From: Pseudorhodoferax sp. Leaf274
GTDB lineage: Bacteria > Pseudomonadota > Gammaproteobacteria > Burkholderiales > Burkholderiaceae_C
Assembly: GCF_001422445.1 (NCBI RefSeq)
Contig: NZ_LMNA01000026.1
Location: 1 to 64,000 of the forward strand
Reading direction: 5' to 3'
Length of the DNA: 64,000 nt
Shown here: piece after piece, positions 1-7,464 of the stretch
Layout: each line of letters opens with the position of its first letter
Numbering within the stretch: the first letter of the stretch is position 1
Notes under the pieces: generated by a model
Database searches by the model: none
Told to the model about the DNA's origin: nothing
Seen by the model: the letters and a program-made list of their open reading frames with translations, nothing else
Position numbers and translations under genes: made by a program

Positions 1-95
1 GCACTACAACTTCCATCGGCCGCACTCCGCCGTCTCGCACCAACCTCCCGCCTCCAGACTCGGCTTTGACGGGAACAACGTCCTGAGAAACTACA
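1..95 (+). mobile_element. Right end of an IS481-family insertion sequence
   Basis: Only the last 95 bases of the element lie in the window. The transposase C-terminus is encoded right up to the end, and the terminal bases CTGAGAAACTACA read in reverse as TGTAGTTTCTCAG, the TGT...ACA style of IS481-family ends. The element appears to stop at position 95, directly before a GCTAGC hexamer. The left end, the rest of the transposase and the other target copy are outside the window, so the element boundary is an inference from the end motif plus the target site. Confidence 0.7.
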
Positions 96-100
96 GCTAG
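1..100 (+). CDS. IS481-family transposase, C-terminal fragment (cut by window edge)
   Basis: Reading from base 2, the frame encodes 32 residues beginning HYNFHRPHSAVS and ending NNVLRNYS, then TAG at 98-100. The YN-HRPH-S block followed by P-SRL-G and a short NVLR tail is the usual C-terminus of the DDE-type IS481-family transposases; the catalytic D,D,E residues lie upstream outside the window. The stop codon seems to lie in the flanking target sequence (GCTAGC, 96-101) and not in the element itself. Family assignment is by pattern recognition. Whether the whole gene is intact cannot be judged from here. Confidence 0.72.
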   Translation, partial: HYNFHRPHSAVSHQPPASRLGFDGNNVLRNYS

Positions 101-101
101 C
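96..101. other. Putative IS481 target-site copy GCTAGC
   Basis: The hexamer GCTAGC directly follows the likely IS end (ACA at 93-95). IS481 of Bordetella is known to insert at NCTAGN sites and duplicate them, and this hexamer fits exactly. It also provides the TAG stop of the transposase frame. The matching left copy would have to be found outside the window. Confidence 0.6.
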
Positions 102-177
102 CCTGCCCTGCCCGGCATCGCCGTTGGCTTGAACGGGCCACCGCACCTGGCACGCCGCCACACCGACTCCCCCTGGC

Positions 178-183
178 TATACT
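178..183 (+). promoter_or_regulatory. Candidate -10 element for the hom leader transcript
   Basis: TATACT differs from the sigma-70 consensus TATAAT at one position. I see no convincing -35 hexamer at 16-18 bp upstream, so this is a weak promoter call. A start about 7 bases downstream would be near 190, almost at the first ATG (193) of the leader frame, and upstream of both hairpins that precede hom. Confidence 0.4.
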
Positions 184-192
184 TGCGCGCCC

Positions 193-315
193 ATGCGTCT
201 ACAAGCCCTGCCCCGAGCCCACCACAGCGCCCACCGCGGCCAGCTGCTGGCGGACGCCCGCGGACTGGCCTTGCAGGCTCGCATGATTACCACCATGACC
301 GTCGCGGCCACCTGA
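193..315 (+). CDS. Candidate leader peptide of homoserine dehydrogenase
   Basis: An open frame of 40 codons runs from ATG 193 to TGA 313-315. An internal ATG at 283 would give just ten residues, MITTMTVAAT, and may be the real start. That short end holds four Thr, one Ile and two Met codons, the three amino acids made downstream of homoserine dehydrogenase. The stop codon lies inside the 5' arm of an 11-bp inverted repeat (304-314 with 323-333). This resembles the layout of attenuator leader peptides such as ThrL. There is no strong ribosome-binding site at either ATG, only a weak AGG before 283. The coding call is an inference from position and composition. Confidence 0.45.
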   Translation: MRLQALPRAHHSAHRGQLLADARGLALQARMITTMTVAAT

Positions 316-402
316 GCACGCGCAGGTGGCCGCTCCGGCAGCCACCTGGTGTCCTCGCTCCCGAACCCAACGAGAACCCAGCCCTGGCAGCTGGGTTTTT
401 TT
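304..402 (+). promoter_or_regulatory. Possible transcription attenuator upstream of hom
   Basis: Three arms of one sequence can pair in alternative ways: GCGGCCACCTG (304-314), CAGGTGGCCGC (323-333) and GCCACCTG (341-348). The middle arm is complementary to both others. An intrinsic terminator follows, AACCCAGC (375-382) with GCTGGGTT (390-397) and a run of seven T to 402, ending 19 bases before the hom start codon. A terminator so placed must be conditionally read through for hom to be made from an upstream promoter. I cannot see an arm that directly competes with the terminator stem, so the switching mechanism remains open. Confidence 0.55.
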
Positions 403-421
403 GTTCCGTCTGGAGTTGTCC

Positions 422-1783
422 ATGTACCGCGATCCCTTCCCCGCCCCGCTTCCGCAATCCGCTGCCCCGCCCGCCCAACAGCCGCTGCGCGTCGGCATGA
501 TCGGCATCGGCACCGTGGGCAGCGGCACCTTCCGCGTGCTGGCACGCAACCAGGCGGAGATCGCCGGGCGCGCCGGCCGCGCCATCGCGGTGACCATGGT
601 GGCCGCGCGCGACCTGGCGCGGGCGGCGGGCATCGTCGGCGCGGGAGTCCAGCTGACGCGCGACCCGTTCGAGGTTGCCACGCATCCCGACATCGACGTG
701 GTGGTCGAGGTTGCCGGCGGCACCGGGCCGGCGCTCGACTGGGTGTTGGCCGCCATCGCGCACGGCAAGCACGTGGTCACCGCCAACAAGGCCCTGCTGG
801 CGGTCCATGGCGATGCGGTCTTCGAGGCCGCGCGCCGCCAGGGCGTGGCGGTGGCCTACGAGGGCGCGGTAGCGGTCAGCATCCCCATCGTCAAAGCCTT
901 GCGCGAGGGCCTCACGGCCAACCGCATCGGCTGGGTCGCCGGCATCGTGAACGGCACGACCAACTTCATCCTCAGCAAGATGCGCGACGAGGGCCTGGAC
1001 TTCGGCTCGGCGCTCGCCCAGGCACAGGCGTTGGGCTACGCCGAAGCGGATCCCAGCTTCGACGTCGACGGCATCGACGCGGCGCACAAGATGGCGCTGC
1101 TGGCCGCCAACGCCTTCGGAACGCCAGTGCGTTTTGCCGACGTCCAGGTCCAGGGCATCCGCCACCTGCAGTCGCTGGACATGGACTGCGCCGCCCAACT
1201 GGGGCACCGCATCAAGCTGCTGGGCATCGCCCGGCGCCGGCCCGATGGCCTGGAGGTGCGGGTGCAGCCGGCGCTGGTGCCCGACGCGCAGCTGCTCGCC
1301 CACGTGCACGGCTCCATGAACGGCATCGTGGTCCACGGCGATGCATCGGGCGTGACGATGTACTACGGCGCAGGCGCCGGCTCCGAGCCGACGGCATCGG
1401 CCGTGATCGCCGACCTGGTCGACGTGGCCCGGCTCTCCGGCACGCAGCCTGCGCAACGCGTGCCGCACCGCGGCTTCCATGCCCATGCCATGCGCGCACT
1501 GCCGGTGCTGCCCCACGCCGCAGTGCGCAGCGCGCATTACCTGCGCGTGCCGTTGCGCTGCGCCAGCGATGCAGAACCGCTGCGGTCCTGGCTCGCCGCG
1601 CAAGGCCTCACGCCGCGCAGCGCGGTGCTGGCCGACCTTCCCGCGCACCAGGGCGCGCAGTGGCTGGTGCTGACGGACACCGTGCTGCAGGAGCATGTGG
1701 ACGGCGTGCTGGACAAGCTGCGCACGCACCGGGCCGTGGCGGGCGACGTGACGGCGTTGCATGTGGAGCCGCTCGCAGCCTGA
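422..1783 (+). CDS. hom: Homoserine dehydrogenase
   Basis: This 453-residue protein should reduce aspartate semialdehyde to homoserine with NAD(P)H, the branch point to threonine, methionine and isoleucine. A Rossmann nucleotide site GIGTVG is at residues 28-33, TANK at 120-123, the family signature GIVNGTTNFIL at 174-184, and DVDGIDAAHK at 214-223 carries the substrate-binding acids and the catalytic Lys223. The C-terminal quarter fits an ACT regulatory domain. ATG 422 was chosen because it follows the terminator and removes 32 unrelated residues. The gene is monocistronic here: the next gene is convergent and thrC is not adjacent, although in many relatives hom is followed by thrC. That makes this either a rearranged locus or a second hom copy. 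Confidence 0.93.
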   Translation: MYRDPFPAPLPQSAAPPAQQPLRVGMIGIGTVGSGTFRVLARNQAEIAGRAGRAIAVTMVAARDLARAAGIVGAGVQLTRDPFEVATHPDIDVVVEVAGGTGPALDWVLAAIAHGKHVVTANKALLAVHGDAVFEAARRQGVAVAYEGAVAVSIPIVKALREGLTANRIGWVAGIVNGTTNFILSKMRDEGLDFGSALAQAQALGYAEADPSFDVDGIDAAHKMALLAANAFGTPVRFADVQVQGIRHLQSLDMDCAAQLGHRIKLLGIARRRPDGLEVRVQPALVPDAQLLAHVHGSMNGIVVHGDASGVTMYYGAGAGSEPTASAVIADLVDVARLSGTQPAQRVPHRGFHAHAMRALPVLPHAAVRSAHYLRVPLRCASDAEPLRSWLAAQGLTPRSAVLADLPAHQGAQWLVLTDTVLQEHVDGVLDKLRTHRAVAGDVTALHVEPLAA

Positions 1784-1849
1784 AGCGGCTGCCCGCCAGG
1801 ATGGCGTGCGAAGAAACGTCGGCAGCGCCAGCCCCGGCGCCGGCCGGCC

Positions 1850-2026
1850 TCAGGCGATGCGCTCGAGGATCAGCACGACGAAGAACCCCAGTGCCGCCAG
1901 CACCGTCCACTTGAGCGTGAGCAGGCCCCAGCGCCGGTAGTGCAGCCGGCCAGTGCCGGCGTAGAACGCGAACATCACGCCCGCGGCCAGCAGCAGGAAG
2001 AAGATCGCCCAGCGGAACAGCAGCAT
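1850..2026 (-). CDS. Small membrane protein downstream of lpxC
   Basis: A 58-residue frame starts MLLFRWAIFFLLLAAG and ends VVLILERIA. It has two hydrophobic stretches (about residues 4-22 and 40-54) with a positively charged middle, RLHYRRWG, which fits a two-helix inner-membrane protein. It starts 13 bases after the lpxC stop in the same direction, so it is probably the last cistron of the dcw-lpxC transcript. I do not recognise a named family. Codon use and position argue that it is real; function is unknown. It was missed by simple length cut-offs. Confidence 0.65.
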   Translation of the reverse strand: MLLFRWAIFFLLLAAGVMFAFYAGTGRLHYRRWGLLTLKWTVLAALGFFVVLILERIA

Positions 2027-2039
2027 CGGCCGCAGGGCC

Positions 2040-2984
2040 TCACCAGGCCCGCGCCGGCTGGGCGAAGCCCTTGGGCGCCTTGCGCTCGTCGTCGAAGCTG
2101 ACGATCTCGTAGCACTCGGGATGGGCCAGCAGCTCGCGCAGCAGCTTGTTGTTCATGGCATGGCCCGAACGGAAGGCGCTGTAGGCCGCCAGCAGCGGCT
2201 TGCCGACGATGTAGAGGTCGCCCATGGCGTCCAGGATCTTGTGCTTGACGAACTCGTCGTCGTAGCGCAACCCGTCGCTGTTGAGCACCTTGTAGTCGTC
2301 CATCACGATGGCGTTGTCCAGCCCGCCGCCCAGGGCCAGGCCGTTGGCGCGCATCATCTCCACGTCCTTGGTGAAACCGAAGGTGCGTGCACGCGCGATG
2401 TCGCGCGCGTAGGAGTCGGAAGACATGTCGAACTCCACGCGCTGGCCCGTGGAATCCACGGCCGGGTGGTGGAACTCGATCTCGAAGCTGAGCTTGAAGC
2501 CGTGGTACGGCTCCAGACGCGCCCACTTGAGGTTGGCACCCTCGCCTTCGCGCACTTCCACCGGCTGCGTGACGCGGATGAAGCGGCGCGGCGCGCGCTG
2601 CATCTCGATGCCGGCGCTCTGCAGCAGGAACACGAAGGACGCGGCCGAGCCGTCGAGGATGGGCACCTCTTCGGCGCTGATGTCCACGTACATGTTGTCG
2701 ATGCCCAAGCCGGCGCATGCCGACATGAAGTGCTCGACGGTGTGCACCTTGGCGCTGCCATTGGCGATGGTGGAGGCCAGCCGAGTGTCGCTGACCGATT
2801 GCGCCGTCACCGGGATGTCCACGGGTTCGGGCAGGTCGACACGGCGGAACACGATGCCGGTGTCGGGCTGGGCCGGGCGCAGCGTCAGCTCCACCCGCTG
2901 GCCGCTGTGCAGGCCCACGCCCACGGCCTTGGTGATGGATTTGAGGGTGCGTTGCGCAAGCATGGGCATGATTTTAAAGGGCAT
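2040..2984 (-). CDS. lpxC: UDP-3-O-acyl-N-acetylglucosamine deacetylase
   Basis: LpxC catalyses the committed step of lipid A synthesis, a zinc-dependent deacetylation in the cytoplasm. Zinc-ligand motifs are visible: HTVEHFMSA near residue 81-89, and [10 protein letters not shown] near 244-253 supplying His and Asp; the catalytic-region motif FRSGHAMNN lies near 270. The 314-residue form starts at ATG 2984, preceded by GAAGG at an 8-base spacing. Relatives usually begin at the equivalent of MLAQRTLKS, the ATG at 2963, which has no visible Shine-Dalgarno site, so either start is possible. The gene is 57 bases downstream of ftsZ and closes the dcw cluster, as is common in proteobacteria. Confidence 0.95.
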   Translation of the reverse strand: MPFKIMPMLAQRTLKSITKAVGVGLHSGQRVELTLRPAQPDTGIVFRRVDLPEPVDIPVTAQSVSDTRLASTIANGSAKVHTVEHFMSACAGLGIDNMYVDISAEEVPILDGSAASFVFLLQSAGIEMQRAPRRFIRVTQPVEVREGEGANLKWARLEPYHGFKLSFEIEFHHPAVDSTGQRVEFDMSSDSYARDIARARTFGFTKDVEMMRANGLALGGGLDNAIVMDDYKVLNSDGLRYDDEFVKHKILDAMGDLYIVGKPLLAAYSAFRSGHAMNNKLLRELLAHPECYEIVSFDDERKAPKGFAQPARAW

Positions 2985-3005
2985 GGTGCTTGCCTTCGCC
3001 CTGCA

Positions 3006-3029
3006 GGGCCATCGCCTTGGCGATGGCCC
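3006..3029. repeat. Perfect inverted repeat between ftsZ and lpxC
   Basis: GGGCCATCGCC and GGCGATGGCCC are separated by only two bases, giving a perfect 11-bp stem in either strand. There is no T tract after it, so it is not a classic intrinsic terminator. Its place in the ftsZ-lpxC gap suggests an mRNA processing or stabilising hairpin, or a partial terminator that lowers lpxC expression relative to ftsZ. Confidence 0.6.
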
Positions 3030-3041
3030 GCATTGCGAAGA

Positions 3042-4259
3042 TCAATCGGCCTGCTTGCGCAGGAACGCGGGGATCTCGTAATCGTCCATGCCGCCGGACG
3101 ACAGCGCGTCCACGCGCGCCGTGGCCTGCGTGCGGTTGGGCGTGCGCCAGACCGCCGGGCCGCGCAGCGACTCGTAGTCGGGCTGCACGCTGCCGTGGCC
3201 GGCCACCGCGCTGGCCATGTTCAGCGTGGGGATCGCAAAGCCCTGGCCGTCGGTGCCGTTGCGTTGCACCACCTGCAGGGGCGGGGCCACGCGGCGCTGG
3301 TTGCGCGCCAGGCCGGTCGCGACCACGGTCACGCGGATCTGGTCGCCGAGGCTTTCGTCGTAGGCCGTGCCGTAGATCACGTGCGCTTCGGCCGAGGCGT
3401 AGGCGCGGATGGTGTTCATGGCCAGGCGCGATTCGGACAGCTTGAGCGAACCCTTGGCCGCCGTGATCAGCACCAGCACGCCCTTGGCGCCGGACAGGTC
3501 GATGCCCTCCAGCAGCGGGCAGGCCACGGCCTGCTCGGCGGCGATGCGCGCGCGGTCCGGGCCGGCGGCCAGGGCCGTGCCCATCATGGCCTTGCCGGGC
3601 TCGCCCATCACCGTGCGCACGTCTTCGAAGTCGACGTTCACATGGCCGGGCACGTTGATGATTTCGGCGATGCCGCCCACGGCGTTCTTGAGCACGTCGT
3701 TGGCATGGGCGAAGGCCTCGTCCTGCGTGGCGTCATCGCCCATCACTTCGAGCAGCTTCTCGTTCAGCACCACGATCAGCGAGTCGACGTTGGCTTCGAG
3801 CTCGGCCAGGCCGGCGTCGGCATTGGACATGCGCTTGGGGCCTTCGAAGTCGAAGGGCTTGGTGATGACGCCCACGGTCAGGATGCCCATCTCCTTGGCC
3901 ACGCGCGCGATCACGGGGGCCGCGCCGGTGCCGGTGCCGCCGCCCATGCCGGCGGTGATGAACAGCATGTGCGCGCCGCTGATGCTCTGGCGGATGTCGT
4001 CGATGGCGGCCTCGGCCGATTCGCGGCCCTTCTCGGGCTTGCTGCCAGCCCCCAGGCCCGTGGTGCCGAGCTGGATGGTCTTGTGCGCCGCGGTGCGCGT
4101 GAGGGCCTGGGCATCGGTGTTGGCGCTGATGAACTCCACGCCTTGCACGCCGCAGCCGATCATGTGCTCCACGGCATTGCCACCGCCGCCGCCGACGCCG
4201 ATGACCTTGATTTGGGTGCCGAGGTTGAACTCTTCGACTTCGATCATTTCGATGGGCAT
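3042..4259 (-). CDS. ftsZ: Cell division protein FtsZ
   Basis: FtsZ is the tubulin-like GTPase that forms the Z ring at mid-cell. The GTP-binding signature GGGTGTG is present in GMGGGTGTGAAPV at about residues 107-119, the N-terminal glycine-rich loop VGVGGGGGNA near 19-28, and the T7-loop region NVDFEDV near 207-213. The C-terminal tail DDYEIPAFLRKQAD is the conserved peptide that binds FtsA and other partners, preceded by a variable linker. ATG 4259 (405 residues) is preceded by GAAGGA; an upstream in-frame TTG is less likely because it overlaps that site. About 190 bases separate it from ftsA, room for its own promoter, though I see no clear one. Confidence 0.97.
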   Translation of the reverse strand: MPIEMIEVEEFNLGTQIKVIGVGGGGGNAVEHMIGCGVQGVEFISANTDAQALTRTAAHKTIQLGTTGLGAGSKPEKGRESAEAAIDDIRQSISGAHMLFITAGMGGGTGTGAAPVIARVAKEMGILTVGVITKPFDFEGPKRMSNADAGLAELEANVDSLIVVLNEKLLEVMGDDATQDEAFAHANDVLKNAVGGIAEIINVPGHVNVDFEDVRTVMGEPGKAMMGTALAAGPDRARIAAEQAVACPLLEGIDLSGAKGVLVLITAAKGSLKLSESRLAMNTIRAYASAEAHVIYGTAYDESLGDQIRVTVVATGLARNQRRVAPPLQVVQRNGTDGQGFAIPTLNMASAVAGHGSVQPDYESLRGPAVWRTPNRTQATARVDALSSGGMDDYEIPAFLRKQAD

Positions 4260-4453
4260 GTTCTTTTCCTTCAATCTTTAAAAAATGTTGCAGTTGCCTG
4301 GGGTGTTCTGACGTTCTAGGTGCTCTTGTGTCTTCGCTGCGGGGGTGGGTGCGGGCTTCGCCATCGCTCGCCAATCCCGGCATGCCAGGGACCGGCGCGG
4401 GCCAGCCGCGCGGGCCAGCGGGGTTGCAGTGAACGGTGCGACATGGCCGGGCC

Positions 4454-5683
4454 TCAGAAGTTTCCGATGAACCAGTCTTTGACACGGCCCATGGCGGTCT
4501 TCATCGAGCCCGCCTTCTGTGCCACCTTGTAGCCGCGCATGCGCGCCACGCGGCCTTCCTCGAGCAGGCCCATGACGGTGGCCGCGCGCGGCTGCGCCAC
4601 CATGTCGGCCAGCGCGCTCGAATACTTGGGCACGCCGCGCCGCACGGGCTTCAAGAAGATGTCCTCGCCGAGCTCGACCATGCCGGGCATGACCACGCTG
4701 CCGCCCGTGAGCACGATGCCGGAGGACAGCACCTCCTCGAAGCCCGACTCGCGGATGACCTGCTGCACGAGCGAGAAGATCTCTTCCACGCGCGGCTCGA
4801 TCACGCCGGCCAGCGCCTGGCGGCTCAGCATGCGCGGGCCGCGGTCGCCCAGTCCGGGCACCTCGACCTGGGTGTCGGGGTCGGCCAGCAGCTGCTTGGC
4901 GCAGCCGTTCTCGACCTTGATGTCCTCGGCGTCCTTGGTCGGCGTGCGCAGCGCCATGGCGATGTCGCTGGTGATCAGGTCGCCGGCGATCGGGATGACG
5001 GCCGTGTGGCGGATCGCGCCGCCCGTGAAGATCGCCACGTCGGTGGTGCCGGCGCCGATGTCCACCAGCGCCACGCCCAGCTCGCGCTCGTCCTCGGTCA
5101 GCACCGACAGGCTGGAGGCCAGCGGGTTCAGCATGAGCTGGTCCACGTCCAGGCCGCAGCGGCGCACGCACTTGATGATGTTTTCCGCGGCGCTCTGCGC
5201 GCCCGTGACGATGTGGATCTTGGCCTCGAGCCGGATGCCGCTCATGCCGATCGGCTCCTTCACGTCCTGGCCGTCGATCACGAACTCCTGCGGTTCCACC
5301 AGCAGCAGGCGCTGGTCGGTGGAGATGTTGATGGCCTTGGCCGTCTCGACCACGCGCGCCACGTCGGCCTGCGTGACCTCGCGGTCCTTCACGGCCACCA
5401 TGCCCGAGGAGTTGATGCCGCGGATGTGGCTGCCCGTGATGCCCGTGTAGACGTGGGCGATCTTGCAGTCGGCCATGAGCTCGGCCTCCTTCAAGGCCTG
5501 CTGGATGCTCTGCACGGTGGCGTCGATGTTCACCACCACGCCGCGCTTCAGGCCATTGCTGGGCGCCACGCCGAAGCCGGCCAGCTTGAGCTCTCCCCCG
5601 GGCATGACCTCGGCCACCACGGCCATTACCTTGGCCGTGCCGATGTCCAGCCCCACCACCAGATCTTTGTATTCCTTCGCCAT
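4454..5683 (-). CDS. ftsA: Cell division protein FtsA
   Basis: FtsA is the actin-like ATPase that anchors FtsZ to the membrane and recruits the late divisome. The actin-fold phosphate loops are visible as VVGLDIGTAKV near residues 9-19 and DIGAGTTDVAIF near 208-219. The last residues VKDWFIGNF form the short amphipathic membrane-targeting helix typical of the family. Length 409 is normal. It lies between ftsQ (21 bases upstream) and ftsZ, the standard dcw order. Confidence 0.97.
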   Translation of the reverse strand: MAKEYKDLVVGLDIGTAKVMAVVAEVMPGGELKLAGFGVAPSNGLKRGVVVNIDATVQSIQQALKEAELMADCKIAHVYTGITGSHIRGINSSGMVAVKDREVTQADVARVVETAKAINISTDQRLLLVEPQEFVIDGQDVKEPIGMSGIRLEAKIHIVTGAQSAAENIIKCVRRCGLDVDQLMLNPLASSLSVLTEDERELGVALVDIGAGTTDVAIFTGGAIRHTAVIPIAGDLITSDIAMALRTPTKDAEDIKVENGCAKQLLADPDTQVEVPGLGDRGPRMLSRQALAGVIEPRVEEIFSLVQQVIRESGFEEVLSSGIVLTGGSVVMPGMVELGEDIFLKPVRRGVPKYSSALADMVAQPRAATVMGLLEEGRVARMRGYKVAQKAGSMKTAMGRVKDWFIGNF

Positions 5684-5704
5684 GTCAGTTCCTGTTGTTT
5701 GGCG

Positions 5705-6493
5705 TCATTTGCGTTTGGGCACCACCGTCGTGACCGTGGTCACGCCGCGCAGCTTGAGGGCATAGCCGGTCGGGTAGCGCAGGTCCGCCGACTCCAGCGC
5801 GTCCGCCTTGCGGCCGTACTGGCCCGCCACCGTGGCCACGGTCTTCGTGAAGCGCGCGATGCGCTCGGTGATCTCCTCGGGCGTGCCGCGCCCCAGTTCG
5901 ACCACCGCGCCCGAATCCAGCAGCGCACGCCAGCTGCCGCGGCCCGTGAGCTCCAGCTGCGTGATCTCGGCATCGAGCGGGTCGAACATTGGCGCCAGCG
6001 TGCGGTACATGCCCAGGATCTGGTCCGACTCGCCGTCCGGCCCCAACAGGCGCGGCAGGTCGCTGCGGTGCACCTCGTCGACATTGGCCTCGAACACCTC
6101 GCCGAAGCTGTTGAGCAGCTGCGAGCCGCTCTCCGGACCCCAGTAGGCAGCCGCCTGGTGTTCCTGCAGCGTCACGCCCAGCCGGTTCGGGAACTCGCGG
6201 CGCACGGTGGCGCGGCGCACCCAGGGCACGGCCTCGAAGGCGCTGCGCGTTTCGTCCAGGTCCACCGTGAAGAAGGTGCCGCGCAGATGCGGCGCCACGT
6301 TGGCCTTGAGCGTGAGGGCGTTGTTGTGCGTGACGTCGCCGCGCACCTCGATGCCGCCCAGCGCGAACACCGGCTGGCGCAGCACCCACAGGCACAGCGC
6401 GCCCAGCGACAGGCCGGCAAAGAGCAGGAACAGCACCGACGCGGTGATGTTCATGAGCTTGACGTCCATCGGCGCTGGCAGCGTGGCGTTCAT
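5705..6493 (-). CDS. ftsQ: Cell division protein FtsQ
   Basis: FtsQ is a bitopic inner-membrane protein that links FtsB/FtsL to the divisome. The 262-residue protein has a short cytoplasmic tail, one transmembrane helix at about residues 15-37 ([17 protein letters not shown]), then a POTRA domain beginning near [16 protein letters not shown] and the FtsQ beta domain. Start ATG 6493 was chosen because it overlaps the ddlB stop as ATGA and gives the family N-terminus; the longer frame upstream is only ddlB in another frame. Confidence 0.95.
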   Translation of the reverse strand: MNATLPAPMDVKLMNITASVLFLLFAGLSLGALCLWVLRQPVFALGGIEVRGDVTHNNALTLKANVAPHLRGTFFTVDLDETRSAFEAVPWVRRATVRREFPNRLGVTLQEHQAAAYWGPESGSQLLNSFGEVFEANVDEVHRSDLPRLLGPDGESDQILGMYRTLAPMFDPLDAEITQLELTGRGSWRALLDSGAVVELGRGTPEEITERIARFTKTVATVAGQYGRKADALESADLRYPTGYALKLRGVTTVTTVVPKRK

Positions 6494-7464
6494 GCGGCGG
6501 CGGCTCCCGGGGAATCCAGCGCGGCCAGGGCCAGCACGCGCAGGCACAGGTCGGGGTAGGCGATGCCGCTCGCGCGCGCGGCCATCGGCACCAGCGAGTG
6601 GCCGGTCATGCCGGGCGAGGTGTTCATCTCCAGCAGGAAGGGCTTGCGGTCGCTGGCGCGGATCATGAGGTCGGCGCGGCCCCAGCCGCGGCATCCCAGC
6701 GCGCGGTAGGACGCCAGCACGATGCGCTGGATCTCCTCTTCCTCGGCCGGCGGCAGGCCGCTCGGGCACAGGTAGCGCACCTCGTCGGTGAAGTACTTGT
6801 TCTGGTAGTCGTAGGCGCCCTCGGGCGCCTGGATGCGGATCACGGGCAGCGCCTGGGCGCCGGCACCCGTGCCCAGCACGGCGCAGGTCACTTCCTCGCC
6901 TTCGACGAATTCCTCGCAGAGCACGTCGGGGTCGTATTGGGCCGACAGGCGCACGGCGTCCAGCATCTGCGAGTAGCCCTGCACCTTGGTGACGCCGATG
7001 GACGAGCCCTCGCGCGGCGGCTTCACGATCAGCGGCAGGCCCAGCGCGTCGGGCACCTGCCGCACGTCGGCCAGCGCCTGCTCGCCGGGCTGCAGGACCA
7101 CGTGGCGCGGCGTGGGCAGGCCGCAGGCCTCCCAGATGCGCTTGGTCATGACCTTGTCCATGGCGATGGCGGAGGCCATCACGCCGGAGCCGGTGTAGGG
7201 AATGCCCAGCAGTTCCAGCGCGCCCTGCACTGTGCCGTCTTCGCCGTGGCGGCCGTGCAGCGCGATGAAGCAGCGCGCGAAGCCCGCCGTCTTCAGCTCG
7301 TGCAGGCCGCGCTCGGCCGGATCGAAGGCGTGCGCGTTGACACCGGCCAGGCGCAGCGCGTCCAGCACGCCGTTGCCCGACAGGAACGAGATCTCGCGCT
7401 CGGCCGAACTGCCGCCCATCAGGACCGCGACCTTGCCCATGCTGGCTGCCAAACCCGTGCTCAT
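6490..7464 (-). CDS. ddlB: D-alanine-D-alanine ligase
   Basis: Joins two D-alanines with ATP for the UDP-MurNAc pentapeptide. The 324-residue protein has the ATP-grasp layout: [14 protein letters not shown] near residues 17-30, the substrate-domain [13 protein letters not shown] near 71-83, [10 protein letters not shown] near 190-199 and the metal-binding end [15 protein letters not shown] near 284-298. ATG 7464 overlaps the murC stop (ATGA), which supports it; an alternative ATG lies eight codons further in, at MGKVAV. It is embedded between murC and ftsQ. Confidence 0.95.
   Translation of the reverse strand: MSTGLAASMGKVAVLMGGSSAEREISFLSGNGVLDALRLAGVNAHAFDPAERGLHELKTAGFARCFIALHGRHGEDGTVQGALELLGIPYTGSGVMASAIAMDKVMTKRIWEACGLPTPRHVVLQPGEQALADVRQVPDALGLPLIVKPPREGSSIGVTKVQGYSQMLDAVRLSAQYDPDVLCEEFVEGEEVTCAVLGTGAGAQALPVIRIQAPEGAYDYQNKYFTDEVRYLCPSGLPPAEEEEIQRIVLASYRALGCRGWGRADLMIRASDRKPFLLEMNTSPGMTGHSLVPMAARASGIAYPDLCLRVLALAALDSPGAAAA

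Noticed and set aside
287-1762. Minus-strand frame of 491 codons opposite hom
   Set aside because: Antisense shadow with His/Arg/Gln-rich composition; hom on the plus strand has all family motifs.
2121-4319. Long plus-strand open frame of 732 codons opposite lpxC and ftsZ
   Set aside because: Antisense shadow of high-GC genes; its His/Gln/Asp/Val-rich composition is typical of reversed frames and there is no family motif.
4260-4453. Separate ftsZ promoter in the ftsA-ftsZ gap
   Set aside because: No -10/-35 pair good enough to report, although the gap length would allow one.
4436-6559. Plus-strand frame of 707 codons opposite ftsA and ftsQ
   Set aside because: Mirror frame of conserved dcw genes; no start site or domain.
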